DNA from: Terrimicrobiaceae bacterium
Lineage (GTDB): Bacteria > Verrucomicrobiota > Verrucomicrobiia > Chthoniobacterales > Terrimicrobiaceae
Direction: 5' to 3'
Assembly: GCA_018402345.1 (NCBI GenBank)
Contig: JAGYIV010000008.1
Coordinates: 952,929 to 1,016,928 of the forward strand
DNA length: 64,000 nucleotides
Each line of letters opens with the position of its first letter. Within the stretch, counting starts at the first letter, position 1. The notes under the pieces are model-generated. The model ran no database searches, had not been told where the DNA came from, and saw nothing but the letters and a program-made list of their open reading frames with translations. The position numbers and the translations under genes are program-made. Positions 1 to 7,714 of this stretch are shown piece after piece.

Positions 1-394
1 CCAGCGCGGCGATCTGCTCGGTGTTGCGCTGGATACCCAACTCGGCGGCAAAAGCCGAGCCGGCCTGCCCGATGAGCATCAATGCGGCCAGCACCGGCGC
101 CATTTCCCGAACAAGGCTGAGCGATACCATCGTTCCCAGCAAGCCCTCGGAGCCGAAGCGGCTCAGCACATGGTAGCCTTGCAGGCCCAGCACGAGACCA
201 GTGAACACGCCAACGATCAGCACCACCGGCAGGCACACCGTGCCCTGCTCGTGCACCGCTCTGGCGAACCGGCGCCATAGCCTGCGGGTGCCCGGCACGG
301 AAAAAAACGACCTCCCGACAAACAACGAGAAGTCTCCAAGCCCCTCCACGACATCCAGCGATACACGGCCCACACTGCGGATCATTGCCGACAT
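1..394 (-). CDS. mlaE: MlaE-family ABC transporter permease (3' part outside window)
   Basis: Inner-membrane permease of an Mla-type phospholipid/toluene-tolerance ABC transporter, which moves lipids between the outer and inner membranes. Reading from an ATG at 394 toward position 1 gives an open frame with no stop before the window edge, so only the N-terminal ~131 residues are seen. The visible part has the family pattern: an N-terminal amphipathic stretch, then [20 protein letters not shown], then [19 protein letters not shown] and FAAELG, which match the conserved core of MlaE. An in-frame ATG at 385 is an alternative start. It is divergent from the SulP gene, sharing a ~150 bp intergenic region. 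The ATPase and MCE-protein partners would be expected further left, outside the window. Confidence 0.88.
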   Translation of the reverse strand, partial: MSAMIRSVGRVSLDVVEGLGDFSLFVGRSFFSVPGTRRLWRRFARAVHEQGTVCLPVVLIVGVFTGLVLGLQGYHVLSRFGSEGLLGTMVSLSLVREMAPVLAALMLIGQAGSAFAAELGIQRNTEQIAAL

Positions 395-550
395 TTGGCA
401 GAGGACCCTCGGAAACACAACACCCCACAACACCCCACGTGCGGAAGAAATGCCCTTGCCATGTCGCGGCGGGCGTGAATTCTGAGCGGGCTTTGGTTCC
501 CGCAAGGTGTGTCGTGCGTCGTCACGCGGCGGGTGGGGCAGGGTTTCGAT

Positions 551-2029
551 ATGTTCAAGAATTTCACGAAGGAATGGTTTTCAAATATCCCGAAGGATTT
601 GCTTTCGGGGTTGGTGGTGGCACTGGCGCTGATCCCAGAGGCGATCGCGTTTTCGATCATCGCCGGTGTCGATCCGAAGGTCGGCCTCTACGCCTCGTTT
701 TGCATCGCGGTGGTTACGGCGTTCGCCGGCGGACGGCCCGGCATGATCTCGGCGGCGACGGGCGCGATGGCGCTCCTCATGCTCACGCTGGTCAAGGAAC
801 ACGGCCTCCAATACCTGCTTGCGGCCACGTTGCTAACGGGGTTTTTCCAAATCCTTTGCGGCTTGCTGCGGCTCGGCGAGGCGCTGAAATTCGTCTCGCG
901 TTCGGTGCTGACGGGGTTTGTGAACGCGCTGGCGATTCTCATTTTCATGGCCCAGTTGCCGGAGTTCAAAGGGGTGGGCTGGCAGATGCCGGCGATGGTT
1001 GCGGGCGGACTGGCCATCATTTACATCCTTCCGCGTTACACAAAGGCGGTGCCGTCGCCGCTGGTCTGCATCGTCGTGCTCACGTTGATCTCGGTGTTTG
1101 CGGGCATGGAACTGCGGACCGTGGGGGACATGGGCCAACTGCCCTCGGCGTTGCCTCTTTTCCTGCTACCCGATGTGCCGCTGACCTGGGAAACGCTGCG
1201 CATCATCCTCCCGTATGCCATCCCGCTGACAGTTGTCGGTCTGTTGGAGTCGCTCATGACCGCGTCGATTGTCGACGACCTCACCGATACCGACAGCGAC
1301 AAGAACCGCGAATGTGTCGGCCAGGGCGCGGCGAACATCGTTGCGGGCTGCTTCGGCGGCATGGCCGGCTGCGCGATGATCGGGCAGACCGTGATCAATG
1401 TGAAATCCGGCGGCCGCGGGCGCTTGTCGTGCTTTTGCGCTGGCGTGTTCCTTCTCATCCTCATCGTCGTGCTCGGCGAGTGGGTGAAAATCATTCCCAT
1501 GGCGGCGCTGGTCGCCGTCATGATCATGGTGTCGGTCGGCACGTTCAGCTGGGAATCGATCAAAAACCTGCGCACGCATCCGAGGACATCGAGCTTGGTC
1601 ATGATCACAACCGTGCTGGTAGTGGTATTCACCCACAACCTGGCGATCGGGGTGGCGATCGGCGTGCTCATGAGTGTGATCTCGTTCGCGCGGAAGGCGG
1701 CGCGCCTGGTGCGTGTCCGCACGGAACTGTCGGCGGACGGCGAGACGCGCACATATTTTGTCGAGGGCAACCTGTTCTTTGTGTCGGCTGGGCAATTCGC
1801 GCGCTCGTTCAACTATCGCGAGGCAGTGGCGCGTGTGGCGATCGATGTCACCCGCGCGCATGTTTGGGACATCACCTCCGTTGCGGCGCTTGACAAAGTG
1901 GTGTTGAAGTTCAGGCGCGACGGAGCGCATGTCGAGGTGATCGGCCTGAATCAGGCCAGCGCCACTCTCATCGAGCGGGTGGCGGTCCATGACAAGCCCG
2001 AGGCCGCCGCAACCCAACAACTCCACTGA
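551..2029 (+). CDS. SulP-family anion permease with STAS domain
   Basis: Inner-membrane transporter of the SulP/SLC26 family, which moves sulfate, bicarbonate or dicarboxylates. The ATG at 551 is preferred because the protein then opens with [20 protein letters not shown], the usual SulP start; the frame is open upstream to 509. The N-terminal ~390 residues are hydrophobic with the family signature [19 protein letters not shown] and [11 protein letters not shown]. Residues ~400-492 form a cytoplasmic STAS domain ([14 protein letters not shown], then [19 protein letters not shown]). The next gene, a tandem UspA protein, begins 12 bp after the stop, so the two are probably co-transcribed. The substrate cannot be told from sequence; a pH- or stress-linked anion transporter is an inference from the UspA neighbour. 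Confidence 0.9.
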   Translation: MFKNFTKEWFSNIPKDLLSGLVVALALIPEAIAFSIIAGVDPKVGLYASFCIAVVTAFAGGRPGMISAATGAMALLMLTLVKEHGLQYLLAATLLTGFFQILCGLLRLGEALKFVSRSVLTGFVNALAILIFMAQLPEFKGVGWQMPAMVAGGLAIIYILPRYTKAVPSPLVCIVVLTLISVFAGMELRTVGDMGQLPSALPLFLLPDVPLTWETLRIILPYAIPLTVVGLLESLMTASIVDDLTDTDSDKNRECVGQGAANIVAGCFGGMAGCAMIGQTVINVKSGGRGRLSCFCAGVFLLILIVVLGEWVKIIPMAALVAVMIMVSVGTFSWESIKNLRTHPRTSSLVMITTVLVVVFTHNLAIGVAIGVLMSVISFARKAARLVRVRTELSADGETRTYFVEGNLFFVSAGQFARSFNYREAVARVAIDVTRAHVWDITSVAALDKVVLKFRRDGAHVEVIGLNQASATLIERVAVHDKPEAAATQQLH

Positions 2030-2040
2030 ATCCACCGGAC

Positions 2041-2886
2041 ATGAAAACCATCCTCGCCTGCACCGACGGCTCCGTTTACTCCGCAAGCATCCTCGACCAC
2101 ACCTCCTGGGCCGCACGCCGGTGCGAGGCCGCGGTGCGCGTGCTTCACGTGCTCGATTCCCACCGCGAACAGGCCGAGTTGGTCGATATCAGCGGTGCCA
2201 TGGGCCTGGACACTGGCGCGGCATTCCTCGCCGAACTCGCCGCCCTCGAGGAAAAGAAAAATCGCCTGGCTCGGGAGCGCGGCAAGGCTCTTCTCGAACA
2301 CGCCGCGAAACGCCTCAAAGACGCCGGCGTGGAAACGGTCGACACCATTCAGGAACACGGCGAACTCGTGGAATCCGTCACGGCCATGGAGCGCGACGCC
2401 GATCTTGTCGTGATCGGAAAACGCGGGGAGTCGGCCGATTTCGCAAAACTCCACCTCGGCTCGAACCTCGAGCGCGTCATCCGCGCCAGCACCCGCCCGG
2501 TGCTGGTGGCCGCACGCGAGTTCCATCCGATCGAGAATGTCCTCATCGCCTATGACGGCGGCCCGAGCATCGAGAAGGCGATTCGATTCCTCTGCGAAAG
2601 CCCCCTGCTGAAAGGCCTCGCCTGCGTGCTGGTGCATGCCGGCGAAATGGCATCGGCCGCCCTCGAAGAGTCTACCGCCCGACTGATCGCCTCGGGAATC
2701 AACGCCACCGCCGAGTGCATCCCCGGCCACCCCGAGGAGGTCGTCACCGCAGCCGTCTCCAAGCACCGCGTCAACCTCGTGGTCATGGGTGCCTACGGCC
2801 ACTCCCGCCTCCGCCATCTCGTCATCGGCAGCACTACCACCTCCCTCGTCCGCAGCTGCAAGGTGTCGGTTCTCGTCTTCCGGTAA
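2041..2886 (+). CDS. Tandem universal stress protein (UspA family)
   Basis: Cytoplasmic protein of 281 residues with two Usp domains: 1-~155 and ~160-281. Domain 1 starts MKTILACTDGS and ends with a G-x2-G-x10-G(S) nucleotide-binding loop (GKRGESADFAKLHLGSN). Domain 2 starts VLIAYDGGPS and has a clearer loop (GAYGHSRLRHLVIGSTTTS), so both halves may bind ATP. It follows the SulP gene closely and is likely its regulator or stress partner, as Usp proteins often sit beside ion transporters. That functional link is inferred. No signal peptide is visible. Confidence 0.9.
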   Translation: MKTILACTDGSVYSASILDHTSWAARRCEAAVRVLHVLDSHREQAELVDISGAMGLDTGAAFLAELAALEEKKNRLARERGKALLEHAAKRLKDAGVETVDTIQEHGELVESVTAMERDADLVVIGKRGESADFAKLHLGSNLERVIRASTRPVLVAAREFHPIENVLIAYDGGPSIEKAIRFLCESPLLKGLACVLVHAGEMASAALEESTARLIASGINATAECIPGHPEEVVTAAVSKHRVNLVVMGAYGHSRLRHLVIGSTTTSLVRSCKVSVLVFR

Positions 2887-2937
2887 CCCGTAGTAAGGCC
2901 TCCGCTGCCTTGCTGGCCGCCAGTTTTGGGAAGCGGG

Positions 2938-2961
2938 TCTATAGTTCATTTAGACTATAGC
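2938..2961. promoter_or_regulatory. Possible operator upstream of sugar transporter
   Basis: The palindromic hexamer CTATAG occurs twice, separated by 10 bp, about 75 bp upstream of the sugar transporter start. Paired short palindromes in front of a sugar permease would suit a repressor site. Nothing else supports this, so it is a weak call. Confidence 0.25.
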
Positions 2962-3029
2962 AATGAGTGGCTTGGGGGGGTGAATCTTCTTGAGTGGCTC
3001 GGGGGGCTGCATGTTGGATGCCGTGACTT

Positions 3030-4328
3030 ATGGAATCCCGACTCCTCCCCAAGCACCTCCTCCCCTCCTTTATTCTCGTCACCACGCTGTTCAGTTTGTG
3101 GGGCTTTGCGAACGACATCACGAACCCGATGGTCGCGGCGTTCAAGAACGTGCTGCTAATCTCGCACTTCGAGAGTTCGCTGGTGCAGGCGGCGTTCTAC
3201 GGGGGGTATTGCGTGATGGCGATTCCGGCGGCGTTGTTTATCCGGCGCTTCACCTACAAGAGCGGCATTCTGACAGGGTTGGCGCTGTATGCGGCGGGGT
3301 GCCTTTTGTTCATTCCAGCCGGAAGCGCAATGGAGTTCGGGATTTTTCTCGCGGCGTATTTCATCATGACCAGCGGGTTGGCGTTTCTGGAGACGACGGC
3401 GAATCCCTACATCCTCTCGATGGGTCCGGAGGAAACGGCGGCGCAACGCTTGAATTTCGCGCAGGCATTCAATCCGGTCGGGTCGCTGCTCGGCATGTTT
3501 GTGGCGAAGGATTTCATCCTCGGGCGGCTGGATCCGGCGGACGAGGCCACGCGGCGGGAGTTGATGCAAACGAATCCGGCGGCATTGGAAAAAATCCAGA
3601 TGGCGGATTTGGCGGTGATCGTGTGGCCGTATGCGATCCTTGGCGGTGTGGTGCTGCTGGCGCTGCTCGTGTTCGCACTGAGCCGGTTGCCTGATTCGAC
3701 CTCCCATGAAGCGCGGAATTCGAGTATCGCCGCCTCGCTCGGGCGGCTCCTGCGCACGCCGGACTACGTGTGGGGTGTGGTGGCGCAGGCGTTTTATGTG
3801 GGGTTGCAGATCATGGTCTGGACGTTCATCATCCAATACGCGGTGAACGAACTCGGCCTCCCGGCGAAGGAGGCGCAGGGCTACAACATTCTTGCGATGG
3901 TGGTCTTCGTGAGCAGCCGGTTTGTGTGCACCTACCTGTTGAAATTTTTCAATCCTGGCATGTTGCTCGCGGCGCTGGCGGTGGTGGGCGGCGCCTTGCT
4001 TCTCGGGGCGATCTTCATCCACGGCATGCTTGGCCTCTACTGCATGGTTGGCGTGTCGGCCTGCATGTCGCTCATGTTCCCGACGATCTACGGCATCGCG
4101 CTGAGTGGGCTCGGGGAAGACGCCAAGCTGGGCTCCGCTGGGTTGATCTGCGCGATCGGCGGCGGGTGTGTGATGCCGCCGTTGCAGGCGCTGATCATGG
4201 ATGGAAGCGGCATTGCGCTCGGGGCGTTCACACTCTCGGCGACGCGGGCCTCGTTTTTCCTGCCGCTGTTCTGCTTTGTGGTGATCGCCTTCTACGGCAC
4301 ACGGTCGTTCCTCGCCGCGCGGAGGTGA
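3030..4328 (+). CDS. FucP-like sugar:proton symporter (MFS)
   Basis: Inner-membrane major facilitator of the fucose/glucose-galactose permease group, 432 residues with about 12 hydrophobic segments. The opening LVTTLFSLWGFANDITNPMV resembles the FucP start (WGxxNDxx), and GLAFLETTANPYILSMGP is the highly conserved family motif in the N-terminal half; NFAQAFNPVGSLLG follows. The ATG at 3030 gives the normal N-terminus. It stands alone between the UspA gene and the convergent cytochrome c biogenesis operon, whose last stop lies only 4 bp beyond this gene. Substrate is probably a hexose or deoxyhexose, but no catabolic genes are nearby to name it. Confidence 0.9.
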   Translation: MESRLLPKHLLPSFILVTTLFSLWGFANDITNPMVAAFKNVLLISHFESSLVQAAFYGGYCVMAIPAALFIRRFTYKSGILTGLALYAAGCLLFIPAGSAMEFGIFLAAYFIMTSGLAFLETTANPYILSMGPEETAAQRLNFAQAFNPVGSLLGMFVAKDFILGRLDPADEATRRELMQTNPAALEKIQMADLAVIVWPYAILGGVVLLALLVFALSRLPDSTSHEARNSSIAASLGRLLRTPDYVWGVVAQAFYVGLQIMVWTFIIQYAVNELGLPAKEAQGYNILAMVVFVSSRFVCTYLLKFFNPGMLLAALAVVGGALLLGAIFIHGMLGLYCMVGVSACMSLMFPTIYGIALSGLGEDAKLGSAGLICAIGGGCVMPPLQALIMDGSGIALGAFTLSATRASFFLPLFCFVVIAFYGTRSFLAARR

Positions 4329-4331
4329 GAA

Positions 4332-5933
4332 TCAGGCCATGGCAGGCTTCGCCGCCAGCGAGCGGTGCCTGAAAACAGCCACGGCGACAAAGAGGAGTTC
4401 GACGGAGACAAAGGTCACCGCGCCCGGCAGGCCGCCAGTCCCGAATCCGTAGCTGTGCAGTCCCACGCCGAGGATGAAGTTCACGCCATACCAGGCCATG
4501 ATGATGGATTGGAAGGCGAGGATGGCTCCAACGGCCATACCGAAGCCCGCCCATTTTCCGGCGATGCGGCCGTGGAGGAGGAAGAGGTAGGACAGTAGGG
4601 CGATGAGGGCCCATGTCTCCTTCGGATCCCAATCCCAGAAGCGGCCCCACGAGTAGTTCGCCCACACGGCACCGAGGATGGTGCCGACAGCCAGCAGGAG
4701 GACTCCGATCTGGATGGTGCGGTAGAGGTAGTTGTTCAATGCCGGCGAGGGTTTCGACCCCAAGATCACCTTGCCGAGGATGATGTGGCCCACGCCGAGC
4801 GCGAGCGCAAAGGCGCCGTAGCTGAGCGTGATGGTGAGCACGTGGGTGGTGAGCCAGAAATTGTCGGCGAGCACCGGCACAAGCGGGGTGATCGACGAGT
4901 CGAGGATGACCGGTTGGGTGTCGGCGAGGATCAGAGAGGCTACGGCTACAGGCACGGCTCCGAGCAGGAAATACCGGCAGCGGTAGATCGCCTCGAAGAG
5001 CAGTGCGAAGAAAATCGTGCCGAAGGCGACCCACACGACGGATTCATACATGTTGGTTACCGGCGCGCGGCCAGAGATAATGGTGCGCAGCACGAAGCCC
5101 GCGATCTGCAGGAGAAAGCCCGCGCTGCCGAATAGCCAGCCCAGCGCGTATCCGGTGCGACCGGGAATCGCGAGCAGCATGACGCCGGCGATCAGGTAGA
5201 GAATCCATGCCCAGCGGAAGGGGTGGATTTTCTGGTAGGCCACCTCGACAGCGATCTTGCCTGGATCGGCCTGGAAGCGGGGTTCTTCGCGGGCCTGTTC
5301 GGAGCGAAGGAGGGTCAACCCGTTGTCGAAGACTTGCTGGTTGTTCTCAACAAATCCGCGGCGAAGTTCCACCAGCGCGGGGTCGTCGGGCGTGAGCGGG
5401 CTCCATGCGGCGGCGCCGGTGGGCAGGAGCGTGACAAGTTTTCCAGAGACGAGACCCTCGAAAAGCGCGAGGCGCATGCCGATCGTGGAAACCTCGCGCT
5501 GGATGACATCGAGTTTCACCTTGGGGTTTTTCGCGCGGGCGTCGGAGACTTCATGGAGCGCGTTGCGGAGGGCTTCGCTGCCGGCGAGTTCGCGGTAGCT
5601 GAAGAGCTTTTGCGAGGGGTCGAGGCCCGCTTGGTCCTTGAACTTGCGATTGCCGATGAGGATGAGCGGTTCGTTTTCCCACCCCTTTGGGGCGAGCCAG
5701 AGCGAGGCGACCGTGAAGACCGGGCCAAGGGTGCGGCCATCCTTTGTCTTGAACGAGGGCTTGCCAGTCATGCCGAGGATCGTTTCGTGCGCGAAGACGA
5801 AAAACGGCTTTTTGCGTCCCCCCTCTTGGATGGCGATGTCATCGAGGCCCGAGATGTCGAGGGCGCGGAGCGCTGGCGTGGTCAACATCGCAACGGCGGC
5901 GATGGCGAGAGCGAGGCGGAGGAGTCGAGTCAT
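4332..5933 (-). CDS. ccsA: Cytochrome c biogenesis protein CcsA/CcsB type (System II heme handling, WWD domain)
   Basis: Membrane protein of cytochrome c maturation System II, which with ResB exports heme and ligates it to apocytochrome c outside the inner membrane. The ATG at 5933 gives 533 residues: a signal-like helix (~1-25), a ~200-residue extracytoplasmic domain, then a multi-helix CcsA core. The tryptophan-rich heme motif is WANYSWGRFWDWDPKETW around residues 425-445, with conserved histidines before (THVLTITLSYG) and after (LLHGRIAGKW). The long soluble N-terminal domain is more than the minimal CcsA. Its ATG overlaps the ResB stop (ATGA at 5930-5933), showing translational coupling. 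The gene converges with the sugar transporter. Confidence 0.92.
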   Translation of the reverse strand: MTRLLRLALAIAAVAMLTTPALRALDISGLDDIAIQEGGRKKPFFVFAHETILGMTGKPSFKTKDGRTLGPVFTVASLWLAPKGWENEPLILIGNRKFKDQAGLDPSQKLFSYRELAGSEALRNALHEVSDARAKNPKVKLDVIQREVSTIGMRLALFEGLVSGKLVTLLPTGAAAWSPLTPDDPALVELRRGFVENNQQVFDNGLTLLRSEQAREEPRFQADPGKIAVEVAYQKIHPFRWAWILYLIAGVMLLAIPGRTGYALGWLFGSAGFLLQIAGFVLRTIISGRAPVTNMYESVVWVAFGTIFFALLFEAIYRCRYFLLGAVPVAVASLILADTQPVILDSSITPLVPVLADNFWLTTHVLTITLSYGAFALALGVGHIILGKVILGSKPSPALNNYLYRTIQIGVLLLAVGTILGAVWANYSWGRFWDWDPKETWALIALLSYLFLLHGRIAGKWAGFGMAVGAILAFQSIIMAWYGVNFILGVGLHSYGFGTGGLPGAVTFVSVELLFVAVAVFRHRSLAAKPAMA

Positions 5934-7714
5934 GACGGTCGTGTGGTAGATTTGGGTTTCAGGTAAAACATGATCGTGATGCCGACACAGATGAGGAGCG
6001 AGCCAATCCACTTGAAAAGCCAGCCTGGATCGTAGAGGACCTGGAGGGTGGTCTCACCGAGGTCGCGCGGATTCCATTCGGCTTGGGAAAATTTGTAGTT
6101 GATGCCAGTGAAGTTCGACAGAAGCGTGCCGGGAAAGCTCGCGGGGTGGTTCATGCGGGCGGTGCCGGATTTCAGCGCGCCGGTGGCGGAGTCCTGGAAT
6201 TCCACGCTCGCGATGAAATTCGACGGCGTCTCGGTGCCCTCGTAGCGGGGGACCTCGAAATCCACGAGGCGAATGGAAAACGGCACGGGGCGGAGTTCCA
6301 GGCCATAGCCGATGCGCACGACATTTTTGCCGTCGGTCAGCGAGGTGATCTCGCCGCTTGGCACCCAACGCAGTGGGGCGTCTGCGGTATCGGGGGAAAC
6401 GAGCTTGGCTCGGAAGCCGGGGATGCCCATCTCGCCGTCGGGAAGCGCGGGGCCTGGCTTTACCACAGTGGCGATCTCGGCTTTCGGGAGCGTCTCAACG
6501 ACCTCCGCCTGCCAGTCGGCCCATCCCAGGGCGAAGGTGTCGCCTTTTTTCGCAGTGCCGCCGGCATAGGCCTGGCCGGAGCGCTGGAGTTGGTAAACGA
6601 TGCCTTCGGAAGTTGGGGAAAGCACAAGAGAAGGCTTGTCGTCGCCGGTGGGCGACTGGATGCGCACGAGAGCGGCGGGGTTTTCAGGCTTGTCGGACTT
6701 TGTCGCGGGGCGTCCGTCGCGCATCTCGAAATCGGGCCAGTAGTCCTCGATCGTCACCAGCGCCCCGCCGGCCGCGAGTGGTTTTTTCATGATCTCCTCA
6801 CGAAGATACGTCGCCGAGGTGCTGTCGGGAGTGGCAATCACAACCTTGCGTCCGTCTTCGGACAGCGAGACCGTGACGCTGGTGGGGGTGTCTGACCCTT
6901 GGACCACTGGAGCGAAGCGGCCGAACACCATCTGGGTCTCGGTGGGAGAAGCACCTGCGGCGGCGGGTGGGGCGCGCTGGAGCACGATGGTCGCGAGACC
7001 GGAGAAATCCTTTTCCGCCGCGCCGTCGAGCAGGAGCGGCATGTCAACCGTCTGCCCCATGCGAGGACTAGTCATGCGCAGGAACACGCCGGGTCCGCCC
7101 TTGGTCGAGGGCACCAGCGTTTCCTCCTTGAGAAGATTGTCATTGAATGCATTGGCCACGATTTTCAAGTCGGTCGCTGGCACGTCGAACACGCGCGGGC
7201 GCTTCTCCGAGGGGCGAATGGCCGAGGCGTCGAAGGGCATCACGTAAAGAGCGGTATCGTTCGGACTTTCGACTTGGATGATGCTGCGGTTCACAGTGAT
7301 TTTGCGCAGCGGTGGCTTGTCCTTGTGGAGGGTGACATTGCCCTCAAAGCCTGTGTGGATGCCGATCATCGCGCCAACGAGAAGAATAATGATGCCGTAG
7401 TGCGTGATGATGAAGCCGGTGTGTTTTTTTTCCCATGGCCAGCGGGTGAGCGTGACGGCGAAGAGGTTGATGCAGAGGACACCGAGCCAGACGAGGAACC
7501 ACGGGGCCCTGTAGATGTAAACCTGTGCGATTTTTGTGCTGAACTCCGACTCGGCGATCGTGGCCGCCGCGCAGGCGATGGCGATGGTGGCGAGGAGGAC
7601 GAGGGCGAGTTGGAGCGAGCCGAGCCAGTGGATGATTCTCCAACCGAGAGAGGCGCGTTTGCGGGCCTCGACAAGCGAGCGGCGGGCGGCGGGGGTCAGC
7701 GGGGCGTTGCTCAT
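5930..7714 (-). CDS. resB: ResB/Ccs1-like cytochrome c biogenesis protein
   Basis: Partner of CcsA in System II cytochrome c maturation; ResB proteins help move heme and hold the apocytochrome at the outer face of the membrane. The ATG at 7714 yields 594 residues beginning MSNAPLTPAARRSLVEARKR. Three hydrophobic segments lie in the first ~170 residues (LGSLQLALVLLATIAIACAA; FLVWLGVLCINLFAVTLTRWP; ITHYGIIILLVGAMIG), then a large extracytoplasmic domain, then a final membrane helix near the C-terminus (WLFKWIGSLLICVGITIMFY). The order fits ResB. Its start overlaps the P-type ATPase stop by 4 nt and its stop overlaps the ccsA start by 4 nt, so the three genes form one leftward operon. Confidence 0.88.
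   Translation of the reverse strand: MSNAPLTPAARRSLVEARKRASLGWRIIHWLGSLQLALVLLATIAIACAAATIAESEFSTKIAQVYIYRAPWFLVWLGVLCINLFAVTLTRWPWEKKHTGFIITHYGIIILLVGAMIGIHTGFEGNVTLHKDKPPLRKITVNRSIIQVESPNDTALYVMPFDASAIRPSEKRPRVFDVPATDLKIVANAFNDNLLKEETLVPSTKGGPGVFLRMTSPRMGQTVDMPLLLDGAAEKDFSGLATIVLQRAPPAAAGASPTETQMVFGRFAPVVQGSDTPTSVTVSLSEDGRKVVIATPDSTSATYLREEIMKKPLAAGGALVTIEDYWPDFEMRDGRPATKSDKPENPAALVRIQSPTGDDKPSLVLSPTSEGIVYQLQRSGQAYAGGTAKKGDTFALGWADWQAEVVETLPKAEIATVVKPGPALPDGEMGIPGFRAKLVSPDTADAPLRWVPSGEITSLTDGKNVVRIGYGLELRPVPFSIRLVDFEVPRYEGTETPSNFIASVEFQDSATGALKSGTARMNHPASFPGTLLSNFTGINYKFSQAEWNPRDLGETTLQVLYDPGWLFKWIGSLLICVGITIMFYLKPKSTTRPS

Noticed and set aside
385..1893. 502-residue frame overlapping SulP
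   Set aside because: It is a shifted-frame shadow of the SulP gene, rich in Gly, Arg and His, with no domain.
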